Shown here: positions 32,112 through 40,213 of the stretch, one piece after another | Layout: each line of letters opens with the position of its first letter | How positions within the stretch are numbered: position 1 is the stretch's first letter | From: Deltaproteobacteria bacterium UBA2409 | GTDB taxonomy: Bacteria; Bdellovibrionota_C; UBA2361; DDRT01 | Direction of reading: 5' to 3' | Assembly: GCA_002343185.1 (NCBI GenBank) | Contig: DDRT01000020.1 | Location: 84,657-148,656 of the forward strand | DNA length: 64,000 bases | Notes under the pieces: generated by a model | What the model saw: the letters and a program-made list of their open reading frames with translations, nothing else | Told to the model about the DNA's origin: nothing | Database searches by the model: none | Translations under genes and position numbers: made by a program

Positions 32112-33140
32112 CTACCTACCCCTTGTAATTAGTTCGAGTGGAAAGTGCGGTAATAATGAATGAATTTCTGAGACAAGATCTTTTTGTGAAAGTTTTTTTA
32201 CAATCGATTCACCAAGCTCAGGATTACTAGTGTAAAGATTATCAAGAGTAGTTCCAAAGAGTACCGGGTTAGTTATTCCTATTGAGCTCAATATTACTCT
32301 TAGCAGTATCAGATCTCCTGATTTAGGCGACAAGCTCCATGCTGGGAAAGCTACTTCAATTGGACTCCCTGGCCCAGTAAAAAGCGAAGAAAGTGCAGTC
32401 ACTAGTGAGCTAAATTTTGTCTCTAAAAGCAGAAGAAGTTTTTTGGAAGCAAGGGAATTCTCGGACTTCTCTACCAAAGCACTAAGCTCATTAGCTGAAA
32501 GAATTTCAGCCATCTCTTTTAGGATGTCACCAGGCAATCCATTTGAGGTCTCTTTTTTGAGCCCAGAGATCATTAAGGCTCCCATTGGAGATAATGATTC
32601 TTCACCTCTAAATTTAATCTCCTTTGGAGCATTGGTTTGGTGACCTGTAGATAGAAACCTCCTAATGGCAGCGGCAAATGCTTCAAGTTTTTCAGCTGAA
32701 ACCCCTCGTTTTCTGATTATATTTTCAGCTCCAAGACTTAAGAACTGTTTAAAAGTTAAGTCTTTTTCAAAAGGAGCGCTCGGTGCCTCAGGAGGAAAAT
32801 AGTCTCCAATCTTGGCTTTTGAGAGTTGAGCAGAATCGACTCTTGATAGATCTAAAAAAGCATCCTGCAAAGCACCTTGAGCGTCACTTTTTCTTATCGG
32901 CTCAAGTTCATCTTTTACTGGGGGGGCGTTAGTTAGTAAGAAAGAGTAAGCTCTCTCTAAATCTTTTTTAGAGACTGATTCTATAACACCCTGAAAATCT
33001 TCCCAGGTGACATTTGATAGCTTCCTAGATCTACTTCCAATTAATGGAGCAACTAGGGTATGAGACAATATCTGACCCCTTGGAGACGCCAAAAATGTTA
33101 CCACCGAGTGGCGAACTAAATCTTTTAATGTTTGAGACAA
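32112..33140 (-). CDS. hypothetical protein of the lipid operon
   Basis: 342 residues, mostly helical, no signal or membrane segment. A short stretch (LTFKQFLSLGAENIIRKRGVS) could be helix-hairpin-helix-like, but I place little weight on it. The TTG start at 33138-33140 directly follows the TAG of the upstream gene in the same frame. An AGGAG lies 8 nt before the TTG, so it has its own initiation site and readthrough is not needed. It ends the four-gene lipid operon. No function assigned. Confidence 0.6.
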   Translation of the reverse strand: MSQTLKDLVRHSVVTFLASPRGQILSHTLVAPLIGSRSRKLSNVTWEDFQGVIESVSKKDLERAYSFLLTNAPPVKDELEPIRKSDAQGALQDAFLDLSRVDSAQLSKAKIGDYFPPEAPSAPFEKDLTFKQFLSLGAENIIRKRGVSAEKLEAFAAAIRRFLSTGHQTNAPKEIKFRGEESLSPMGALMISGLKKETSNGLPGDILKEMAEILSANELSALVEKSENSLASKKLLLLLETKFSSLVTALSSLFTGPGSPIEVAFPAWSLSPKSGDLILLRVILSSIGITNPVLFGTTLDNLYTSNPELGESIVKKLSQKDLVSEIHSLLPHFPLELITRGR

Positions 33141-35090
33141 CTAAACTCTCCTGTTTGGCCTAACGAGTCTTATCTGTAAGAGTGAGAGCCAGTTAGTTCT
33201 AAACTCAGCCTCGCACCCTGCCAAATAATAACCCCACATCCTTCTAAACTTACTATCATATCGTGCTGGAAGTGTGGAACCATTAAATCTATCAAACCAG
33301 GCTCTTAGGGTTTTTGCATAGCTTTGAGCAATATTTGTAACTGAGTCTATCTGAAGGCTGGTTTCTTTAGCCAATATCTCAACTAGATAAGCTAAACTCG
33401 GAAGATGCGAGCCGGGGAAGATATATTTTTGAATCCAGTCTATCTTAGTTAGATAGTCCTCATAATATTTATCAGGATAAATTATAGCCTGTAAAAAAAC
33501 TATCCCATCTCTTGATAAAACTGAATCTATCTTTTTTAGAAATATAGGAAGAAATTCTCGACCAACAGCCTCGATCATCTCAATTGAAACTACTCGAGTG
33601 TATTTTCCTTGAACCTCCCGGTAATCTTTTAGCTCAATCGATACCAGATTCTGAACCCCTGCTTCTAGGACTCGCTTTTTAGCTAGTTCGAATTGTTCTT
33701 TAGATATTGTTATTGATGTTACCTTGCATCCTGATTGCTTAGCACATTCGATTGCTAGACTGCCCCAGCCACTTCCAATTTCCAATATATGGTCATTCTC
33801 ACTTAGTTCAAGCCCATCTATTACAGATTGAATCTTATTTTTTTGAGCAGTTTCCAGAGTGTCGTTATCAGATCTGAATAACCCGGAAGAATAAGAAAGG
33901 GTTGGGTCTAAAAATGCCTCAAAGAGATCATTCCCTAAATCATAGTGTGCATAGATATTTTTTTTACTTCCAATAATAGTATTTGATCTTAGAGAATGTC
34001 TTATTCTCTCTATAAACTTTGCTGGGCTATAAAACTGTAATTTTTGCTCATCGATAGCGGAAAAGTTATCTAAAAGGAATGATAGAAGTATCGCAAGATC
34101 AGGGCTTTCCCAATCTCCATCCATATATGATTCACCAACTCCTATTGCGCCTGAAAAAAGGGCACATTTAAAGATCTTGAAATTATTCAATTTCAGAGTG
34201 GCATTGAAACCTTCAATAGATCCTTTATAAAAATCAGAACGACCATCAGGGAAGATGATCGTTAAGGATCCCCTCTCAATTTTTTTGAGCTTGGACAAAA
34301 TAATTTTTTGCGAAAGTTGCTCTATCCATGAAAAAGGCTCAGCATGAATAGTGAGACTGCTGCTTGGATTAGGTTTAGGGATCACAGGTAACCTCCTTAG
34401 TCCAAAAAGTAAAAATGCCTGCCAGTATATTCGTGGAAGGGTTAATAGAGATAATAATGGATTTTTGATTAAAGTAGAAATGTTTGCAGATTTAATTTTC
34501 CCCCAGAATCTTGAAATAAAAAGCTTTTCGCCATCTAGTTCTAGGTCAATCCTGATATCTAATTCTTTTCTAATATCTTTAACCCTGAATCGATAGTTGC
34601 CGCGACGTTCAAAGAAAGGGGACACATGGAAAACTTTTTGATCAATAATTTCATACAGATCCTCACCTATTCTTTTTGGAACTCCTAGGTAGCAGTGCCT
34701 TTCAGAGAAAGTATTATTAATCTCAGTTACAAGCCATTTAAATTCACCTGAGCTTGAAAATCCAAAGAAGAAGCTTACGGGATTAAACACGAAGCCAAAA
34801 AACTTTAGGCTAGTTACTAGGATTACTGAATCAGAACTCGCATCTGATGGAATGCCATATCGATTTAAGAGGGAAAATAATCTCTCTTTTAGGTTCTGGT
34901 CACTTTTATACAGATAATCGGATTCATATAGACATAGAATGTTGAATTTATTAAGAGAGAAGAACCTCAGTCTTGGATCTTCACCTTCAATGATCTTTAG
35001 AGGGATTATGTAGCTCAGATATTTATATTGAAACCCATGCCTTACTGGCTTTAAGCGTTCATGCATTACGGAAGCTACGGAAGTTCTCAA
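33141..35090 (-). CDS. fusion of DUF1365 with cyclopropane-fatty-acid synthase family methyltransferase
   Basis: 649 residues. Residues 1-~240 are DUF1365 (VMHERLKPVRHGFQYKY, FFGFVFNPVSFFFGF, TFSERHCYLG). The rest is a CFA/mycolic-acid-type methyltransferase: AHYDLGNDLFEAFLDPTLSYSSGLF, LEIGSGWGSLAIECA (motif I) and VSIEMIEAVGREFLPIF. The two are usually neighbouring genes; here they are one chain. With the FAD oxidoreductase upstream it should modify phospholipid acyl chains. Similar gene sets belong to ChrR/singlet-oxygen-type responses in other bacteria; no regulator is seen here. Confidence 0.88.
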   Translation of the reverse strand: MRTSVASVMHERLKPVRHGFQYKYLSYIIPLKIIEGEDPRLRFFSLNKFNILCLYESDYLYKSDQNLKERLFSLLNRYGIPSDASSDSVILVTSLKFFGFVFNPVSFFFGFSSSGEFKWLVTEINNTFSERHCYLGVPKRIGEDLYEIIDQKVFHVSPFFERRGNYRFRVKDIRKELDIRIDLELDGEKLFISRFWGKIKSANISTLIKNPLLSLLTLPRIYWQAFLLFGLRRLPVIPKPNPSSSLTIHAEPFSWIEQLSQKIILSKLKKIERGSLTIIFPDGRSDFYKGSIEGFNATLKLNNFKIFKCALFSGAIGVGESYMDGDWESPDLAILLSFLLDNFSAIDEQKLQFYSPAKFIERIRHSLRSNTIIGSKKNIYAHYDLGNDLFEAFLDPTLSYSSGLFRSDNDTLETAQKNKIQSVIDGLELSENDHILEIGSGWGSLAIECAKQSGCKVTSITISKEQFELAKKRVLEAGVQNLVSIELKDYREVQGKYTRVVSIEMIEAVGREFLPIFLKKIDSVLSRDGIVFLQAIIYPDKYYEDYLTKIDWIQKYIFPGSHLPSLAYLVEILAKETSLQIDSVTNIAQSYAKTLRAWFDRFNGSTLPARYDSKFRRMWGYYLAGCEAEFRTNWLSLLQIRLVRPNRRV

Positions 35091-36277
35091 GAAAATACCT
35101 TTGACATTATATATGCTGATTCTACTGCATCCTCATGAAAGCCATCTCCAAAATATGACCCACAATAGAAAGTACCCATATTTCCCTGGATTAAAGGAAG
35201 TTCTTTTTGAGTAGTAACGGATTCTTTTGAATAAATAGGATGGTAGTAATCGATCTTCTTCAATGTATTTGCAGGAGAATAGGGTGGATTTAAGGTCACA
35301 AAAAACTGTTCATTTAATCCTTGAAGCCTCTTCATATCATATGTAACAAACGAAAAGTTTTCTCTGCTCACATAGTTCCAAGATGACCAGGCAGCTTTTC
35401 GTTTTGGCATGAGGGTTTCGTCTTTGTGAAGATAAGTTTTGTTTAGCTGATATCTCCATGGATTAAATAAGGAGATCTCCTTATCTGTTGGATTTTCGAG
35501 TAGATCAAGAACTAAGTTCGAATGACAAGCAATTACAGCTCTATCGAAGGCAAATTGATTATCATTTGTAAGAATACTTATAGAGTTATTTGTTCTTTTG
35601 ATTTTTTTTACAGGAGAATTAGTCGCGATATTTCCAGTGAATGTAGAACAAAACTTTTCAACATATCGCTCGCTTCCACCTAGGATAGTCTGCCATTTTG
35701 GCTGATCGGAGTAAGAAAGCATTCCATGGTTTTTAAAGAATCTAAAAACCGATGATACTGGAAGTTCCTCAACCGTTTCTCTCGGCGCTGACCAAATTGC
35801 ACCTGCAAATGGGATCAAGAAATTTTCTCTAACATCGTTGGAAATCATATTTTTTGAACACCACTCAGTTAAAGTTGAAAAATCACTAAGTGAGTTAAGT
35901 GCCTTACTCCAGAAATCTTTTATGCCTAAAAGAAATCGATAGAATCTAGGATTAAGAATATTTGATCTGGTAGCAAATGTTGCATTTAGATCTCTTGTTC
36001 CCCACTCAAAATCATTTGATGAGCAGCTAAAGCTCATATCTGAGTATCTAGTTTCTACCCCAAGTTCTTTGAGGAAATTTGAAAAAAGAGGATAATTTCT
36101 GTCGTTCAGAACAATGAAGCCTGTGTCAACCTTCACACCTGATGGCGTAGTTATAGTGTTTGTGTGGCCTCCGATTTTCGAATTTGCTTCAAATAATGTG
36201 ACTTCATGGTTTTGTTTTGAAAGGAGATAGCTCGCTACTATTCCGGCTACTCCACCGCCTACTACCGCTACCTTCAT
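35087..36277 (-). CDS. FAD-dependent amine-oxidase-like oxidoreductase (COG2907 type)
   Basis: 396 residues. VAVVGGGVAGIVASYLL with the dinucleotide-binding GxGxxG, FEANSKIGGHTNT, VDTGFIVLNDRNYPLF, and near the end a GxYFGDGFHEDA block (YCGSYFGDGFHEDAVES). The family sits with DUF1365 and CFA genes and is thought to desaturate or oxidise fatty acyl chains. Coupled by 4-bp overlaps (ATGA) to both neighbours. Confidence 0.88.
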   Translation of the reverse strand: MKVAVVGGGVAGIVASYLLSKQNHEVTLFEANSKIGGHTNTITTPSGVKVDTGFIVLNDRNYPLFSNFLKELGVETRYSDMSFSCSSNDFEWGTRDLNATFATRSNILNPRFYRFLLGIKDFWSKALNSLSDFSTLTEWCSKNMISNDVRENFLIPFAGAIWSAPRETVEELPVSSVFRFFKNHGMLSYSDQPKWQTILGGSERYVEKFCSTFTGNIATNSPVKKIKRTNNSISILTNDNQFAFDRAVIACHSNLVLDLLENPTDKEISLFNPWRYQLNKTYLHKDETLMPKRKAAWSSWNYVSRENFSFVTYDMKRLQGLNEQFFVTLNPPYSPANTLKKIDYYHPIYSKESVTTQKELPLIQGNMGTFYCGSYFGDGFHEDAVESAYIMSKVFS

Positions 36278-37275
36278 TTTTTGAACCTATAATGTCCTAC
36301 AAACCACTCACGACCTTTCTTGAAGCCAAATAGCATTTCACAGGCCAGATAAAACAGTCTCCATCTTGAAAACCATTTAGTCCCATCCCCATATATTGAT
36401 TCGCAAATTTTTACGACCTCAGACCTATTATTTTCAAGATTAATTCTCCAATCTCTTGCAGTTTTTGAATAATGAGTTCCGCTCACTCTCCAATATTTAT
36501 CAATTCTAAGAGGGGTATTTATGAAGAGTGGTAGCGATTCGGATGGCATCATACCACCCGTAAAAAAATATCTTCCCATCCAGTTTAGATCGCCCTCTGT
36601 TTCATAGATGTAAGGGTGTGATTTGTGACAAAATATATGAAAGAAAAGAGTCCCAGTTTCTTTTAACCAAAAATTTATATTGTTAAAAAGTTTCTCCCAA
36701 TTCCTAAGATGTTCAAACATTTCAATAGAGATCACCCGATCAAATTTTTGATCAGTTGAAAAATTATTAATGTCAGAAGTTATTATTTCGATATTTGGCT
36801 TGTTGAATGACTGGATATAGTCTTTCTGACTAGCTGAGTTAGATACTCCTACAATTTTAGAATTCGGATATTTTTCCGCAAGAAACAATGTAAGAGAACC
36901 CCAGCCACATCCTAACTCTAGTATATCTAATCCGTCTTTTAGTTCAGCTCTTTCGCAATATAGCTCTAGCATTGATTTTTCAGCTTCATCTAATGTTGAG
37001 TAACTATTTTCATAAAGACATGAGCTATACTTACGTCTTGTTCCCAGAGAGAATCTGTAGAAATCTGCTGGCACTTCATAATGCTGTTCATTTGCTTTTT
37101 CAGGTACCAGAGCAATTGGGCTTAGTTTCATCATGTTAAGAAATTCATTAAATGGGGGATCGATTAGCGAGAGCTCTTTGTACCTGAGATATACAACCGA
37201 CCAAACAGCAGCTCTTAGAATTGGGAGTGGAACCAAAGAGCGTTCAGCTAAAAATAGAAAAGCCCTAGAAAGCAT
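36274..37275 (-). CDS. CFA-like SAM-dependent methyltransferase, first gene of lipid operon
   Basis: 333 residues. Short variant of the PF02353-type family: EQHYEVPADFYRFSLG, YSSCLYENSYSTLDEAEKSML, LDILELGCGWGSLTLFLA (motif I), VISIEMFEHLRNW. It resembles coclaurine-N-methyltransferase-like proteins that go with COG2907-DUF1365-CFA operons. A second methyl transfer or a partner role in lipid modification is likely. Its first five codons are duplicated at 38228-38242, beyond the inserted IVP gene pair. Confidence 0.85.
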   Translation of the reverse strand: MLSRAFLFLAERSLVPLPILRAAVWSVVYLRYKELSLIDPPFNEFLNMMKLSPIALVPEKANEQHYEVPADFYRFSLGTRRKYSSCLYENSYSTLDEAEKSMLELYCERAELKDGLDILELGCGWGSLTLFLAEKYPNSKIVGVSNSASQKDYIQSFNKPNIEIITSDINNFSTDQKFDRVISIEMFEHLRNWEKLFNNINFWLKETGTLFFHIFCHKSHPYIYETEGDLNWMGRYFFTGGMMPSESLPLFINTPLRIDKYWRVSGTHYSKTARDWRINLENNRSEVVKICESIYGDGTKWFSRWRLFYLACEMLFGFKKGREWFVGHYRFKK

Positions 37276-37357
37276 CAGATAGTTCTAAGGCTAAGACTTT
37301 AAAGTAGCAACTATTCGGATAATTTTTGTTCCGGCTGAGGTTCTTCAGGATTAATAG
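37261..37357. repeat. left copy of the duplicated csp-tail/methyltransferase-start segment
   Basis: 37261-37310 equals 38228-38277 at 49 of 50 bases and includes the start codon of the lipid methyltransferase. 37311-37357 matches 38294-38340 (40 of 47) and, on the minus strand, still codes the end of the cold-shock gene (INPEEPQPEQKLSE, stop). Confidence 0.9.
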
Positions 37358-37436
37358 CCCCCTAAGTTGCTTGTATTTCTGGAATAGGTTTAATTTTTTA
37401 ATAACTGTGTAGCTCGATAATAAAATTGAGGGGCTA

Positions 37437-37739
37437 TCACCCCCTTCTCGACTGAATTAGTTTATATAGATGAGCGGCTAGTATGTCTAACTGCTTAAGA
37501 TGGGTATTATCTAATCCTGCTATAGTGAGAATAGCCTCACATTCCCTAAGGCTTCCAAGTGCAATTGTATAGAATCTTCTCTGGTCAGCAGGAAATTCTC
37601 TCCCTGCCCCTTCAGCAAGATTTAGCACAATGCTAGAGGCAGCCCTTTTAAGCTGGTCAGAAAGATGTCTAGCAAGTGGCACAGCGGTTGCACTTTTGTA
37701 GAAGGCTACGGATAAATTGTAAGTTCTAAAGTTTTTCAT
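37437..37739 (-). CDS. four-helix-bundle (23S rRNA-IVP) family protein, leftward copy
   Basis: 100 residues from MKNFRTYNLSVAFYK at 37739; a further-upstream start would lie in the palindrome. Signatures of the IVP family: DQLKRAASSIVLNLAEGAGR and FYTIALGSLRECEAIL. These proteins form pentameric four-helix bundles and were first seen in 23S rRNA intervening sequences, with unclear function. The coding end includes AAGGGGGTGATAGCCCC, a small hairpin over the stop. It is about 58% identical to its inverted partner at 37813. Confidence 0.88.
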   Translation of the reverse strand: MKNFRTYNLSVAFYKSATAVPLARHLSDQLKRAASSIVLNLAEGAGREFPADQRRFYTIALGSLRECEAILTIAGLDNTHLKQLDILAAHLYKLIQSRRG

Positions 37740-37749
37740 AACAAGGAAT

Positions 37750-37802
37750 CTCCTTTTCAAAAAAAGTTCTCATCCGGGCAGGAACTTTTTTTTGAAAAGG
37801 AG
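37750..37802. repeat. palindrome between the inverted IVP genes, carrying both ribosome sites
   Basis: Arms CTCCTTTTCAAAAAAAGTTC (37750-37769) and its complement with one extra T (37782-37802) flank a 12-nt loop. Each arm ends in AAAAGGAG reading outward, so it supplies the Shine-Dalgarno for both divergent genes. Confidence 0.9.
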
Positions 37803-37812
37803 TCAATAAACC

Positions 37813-38112
37813 ATGAAAAACTTTAGAACTTACTTAATCTCCGTAGCCTTCTACAAAGAAGCAATCGCAGTGCCACTTGCTAATCCTCTTAAAGACCAGC
37901 TTAAAAGGGCTGCTCTGTCAGTTCCGCTAAATTTAGCTGAAGGATACGGAAGAATATCCAAAACTGACCAGAAGAGGTTCTATAAGATAGCACTTGGTAG
38001 TGCCAGGGAATGTCAGGCTTTATTTCACCTAGCTGAACTAGAGAATACCACAGCCTTTAAGCTTTTAGACCATACTGCTGCTTCAATCTATAAATTAATT
38101 CAGAAGGGGTGA
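37813..38112 (+). CDS. four-helix-bundle (23S rRNA-IVP) family protein, rightward copy
   Basis: 99 residues, MKNFRTYLISVAFYKEA, DQLKRAALSVPLNLAEGYGR, FYKIALGSARECQAL. Same family and same first seven residues as the leftward copy. GGAG in the palindrome arm lies 10 nt upstream. The stop is within AAGGGGTGATAAACCCC, a mirror of the other gene's end. The divergent pair forms a symmetric unit inserted between the cold-shock gene and the lipid operon. Confidence 0.88.
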   Translation: MKNFRTYLISVAFYKEAIAVPLANPLKDQLKRAALSVPLNLAEGYGRISKTDQKRFYKIALGSARECQALFHLAELENTTAFKLLDHTAASIYKLIQKG

Positions 38113-38227
38113 TAAACCCCCACATTTTAACTGAGAGCTGAAATCAGAGAACTGTAAACGGATAACTGTGAACCGAAATCATAAACTGAGATCGGAAAAC
38201 AGAATTCAGATACAGAGATTAAAAAAC
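38113..38227. repeat. degenerate AACTG-rich spacer after the IVP gene
   Basis: About 90 bp made of drifting AACTG/GATCGGAAAC-like words (GAACTGTAAACG, ATAACTGTGAACC, TAAACTGAGATCGG). No gene. Similar degenerate tandem words are common next to four-helix-bundle genes elsewhere, as I recall. Confidence 0.55.
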
Positions 38228-38340
38228 AGCCCTAGAAAACATCAGATAGTTCTAAGGCTAAGACTTTAAAGTAGCAAGTTAGTGCGGGGGGAGCTACTTA
38301 GATAGTTTTTGTTCTGGCTGTGGATCTTCAGGATTAATAG
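38228..38340. repeat. right copy of the duplicated segment
   Basis: 38228-38277 is the near-identical partner of 37261-37310 and holds a dead copy of the methyltransferase start, five codons (ATGTTTTCTAGGGCT) followed by two more and a stop. 38294-38340 is the living 3' end of the cold-shock gene. A 16-bp stretch with a G run (38278-38293) is only in this copy. Confidence 0.9.
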
Positions 38341-38632
38341 CTTGAAGTTCTTCCTGAGGTGGAATTACTTCTTTTTCAATCATGCTGGCCAAGCCTCTTA
38401 CTGAAGAAGCAGCATCTTCCATATTTTCTGCAGACAATCTCATTACTTTAGTAGCATTTAAGCCTTTTGGGCCTTCGGAGAGCTCATACTGAACCTCTTC
38501 GCCATCCTTTAGGGTTTTAAAACCATCGATCTCAATAGCAGAGAAATGGACGAAAACATCTCCTTTCTCATGATTGATAAATCCAAATCCTTTTGCATCA
38601 TTAAACCACTTAACTGTGCCACGTATAATCAT
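38294..38632 (-). CDS. cold-shock domain protein with C-terminal extension
   Basis: 112 residues. The first ~66 are a CSD: GTVKWFNDAKGFGFINHEKG with RNP1 KGFGFI, then DVFVHFSAI (RNP2) and EEVQYELSEGPKGLNATKV. The last ~45 residues (SAENMEDAASS..., ending INPEDPQPEQKLSK) are acidic/Gln-rich and probably unstructured. It is an RNA/ssDNA chaperone. GGAG lies 9 nt before the ATG. The last 16 codons are duplicated on the far side of the IVP pair. Confidence 0.93.
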   Translation of the reverse strand: MIIRGTVKWFNDAKGFGFINHEKGDVFVHFSAIEIDGFKTLKDGEEVQYELSEGPKGLNATKVMRLSAENMEDAASSVRGLASMIEKEVIPPQEELQAINPEDPQPEQKLSK

Positions 38633-38767
38633 AGTGATTACTCCACTTAAAAACTCATCTGTTTAGATTCAGTGGGAGGCTTAAAGGGTTCCCAATCATC
38701 TAAATACCTTAAATTATTATTGATTCTCCTCTCGACATACGGTTAGTTAATCCGCATACTTCTTCAG

Positions 38768-40213
38768 GTGCCGAGCATTAATGAATATCTACTTTCAATC
38801 TTCGACGAACTAAAGCAGCCGCTATTGATCGTATCTCCAAAAAACGAGCTACAAGGCATAAACCGAGCATTTTGTGACTTTCTTGGGATTGCTCCAAACT
38901 CAGTGAAAAAGATAGCAAAAATCTGGCCTGGGATTGAAGCTACAGATTGGTCTGATTCTCACATGGTTGTTCAGCTTCAGGGTAACAGTGAAACTATTAC
39001 AGCAAGGCTTAGCGTTAATCCACTTGATGGAGGGGATAAACTTGTAAGAGTAGTTGGAAGGGTTTCATCTGGTGAAATTCTTAGCTCATTACACGATCAA
39101 AGAATATCAACTCTTGGACAACTTGCTGGAGGAGTTGCACATGATTTTAATAATATTCTTACTGGAATCCTTGGGCATGTTTCATTTTTAAAAGCCTCTG
39201 CTGGTCATGAAGGTGTGCAGTTAGAATCTCTAACTGCAATAGAAGATGGTGCGAGGCGAGCATCTTTAATAACTCAGCAGATCTTAAATTTTTCACGAGC
39301 TGACCACCAGGAAAAACCAGAAAGAATTGATATCTGTTCCTGTATTTCTCGAACCTTCTTATTACTCCGCGGGGCTATTTCTCCAAGATATGAACTTGTT
39401 TGTTCTGTACCTGATAAGCAGTTTTGGGTGCTTGCAGATGAAGGAAAACTCGCTCAGATACTCATTAATCTTGTCATGAATGCAAAAGATGCAATCACAA
39501 CCAATGGTTCTGTTAGAGTAAGCCTTGATGAGATAAAAGACACTAACAGACTTTTTAAAAATGGCGAGTCTCCTGCTCCTTCTTACATCTGTATCAAAGT
39601 AGTTGATGATGGGTGTGGTATGTCAGAGGAGGTTTTAAAAAGAGCATTTGAGCCTTATTACTCAACAAAGAAAGATAAGGGAACAGGTTTAGGGTTAGCA
39701 ACTGTTGATACAATAGTGAAACTCTATGGAGGAGTTTTAGAGATCGATTCTAAGCTTGGAAAGGGAACGACGGTTTCAGTATATCTTCCATTAGTTCAAA
39801 AAGAAGAAGCAACCGGAACCGACACTCCAAAGCGAATCCCACGTGGAGATGAGCGAATACTAATAATTGATGATGAAGCGCCAGTAAGAAGTGTTTTAGG
39901 TGTTAGCCTAGAGCATCTTGGGTATACTGTTTTTCAGGCAGCTTCAGGTGATGAGGGAATAGATGCCTACAAAAAAGAACCATTTGATCTTGTTCTACTT
40001 GATATGATTATGCCAAACAAAACAGGGCCTGAGACTTTCGTCGAGCTTCAAACTATTGATCCCGATGTTTCAGTTCTAATCATAAGTGGATATGCTGCGC
40101 CAGAAGCTATTGATTTTATCTTAAAGAAAGGTGGCAAGGGTTTTATTCCAAAGCCTTTTACGATCCAAGAATTAGCACACCAGGTTAGAGATACTTTAGA
40201 TGAAGACCTTTAA
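38768..40213 (+). CDS. hybrid sensor histidine kinase (PAS-like, HisKA, HATPase, receiver)
   Basis: 481 residues, GTG start, no membrane segment. A PAS-like N-terminus (LLIVSPKNELQGINRAFCDFLGI), an H-box GQLAGGVAHDFNNILTGI (His125), N-box LINLVMNAKDAI, G1 VDDGCGMS, G2 GTGLGLATV, and a C-terminal receiver with IIDDEAP and phospho-Asp in VLLDMIMPN. Cytosolic NtrB/FixL-like kinase. No separate output regulator is adjacent, so the receiver may hand phosphate to a distant Hpt. Overlaps the next gene by 14 bp. Confidence 0.93.
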   Translation: MPSINEYLLSIFDELKQPLLIVSPKNELQGINRAFCDFLGIAPNSVKKIAKIWPGIEATDWSDSHMVVQLQGNSETITARLSVNPLDGGDKLVRVVGRVSSGEILSSLHDQRISTLGQLAGGVAHDFNNILTGILGHVSFLKASAGHEGVQLESLTAIEDGARRASLITQQILNFSRADHQEKPERIDICSCISRTFLLLRGAISPRYELVCSVPDKQFWVLADEGKLAQILINLVMNAKDAITTNGSVRVSLDEIKDTNRLFKNGESPAPSYICIKVVDDGCGMSEEVLKRAFEPYYSTKKDKGTGLGLATVDTIVKLYGGVLEIDSKLGKGTTVSVYLPLVQKEEATGTDTPKRIPRGDERILIIDDEAPVRSVLGVSLEHLGYTVFQAASGDEGIDAYKKEPFDLVLLDMIMPNKTGPETFVELQTIDPDVSVLIISGYAAPEAIDFILKKGGKGFIPKPFTIQELAHQVRDTLDEDL

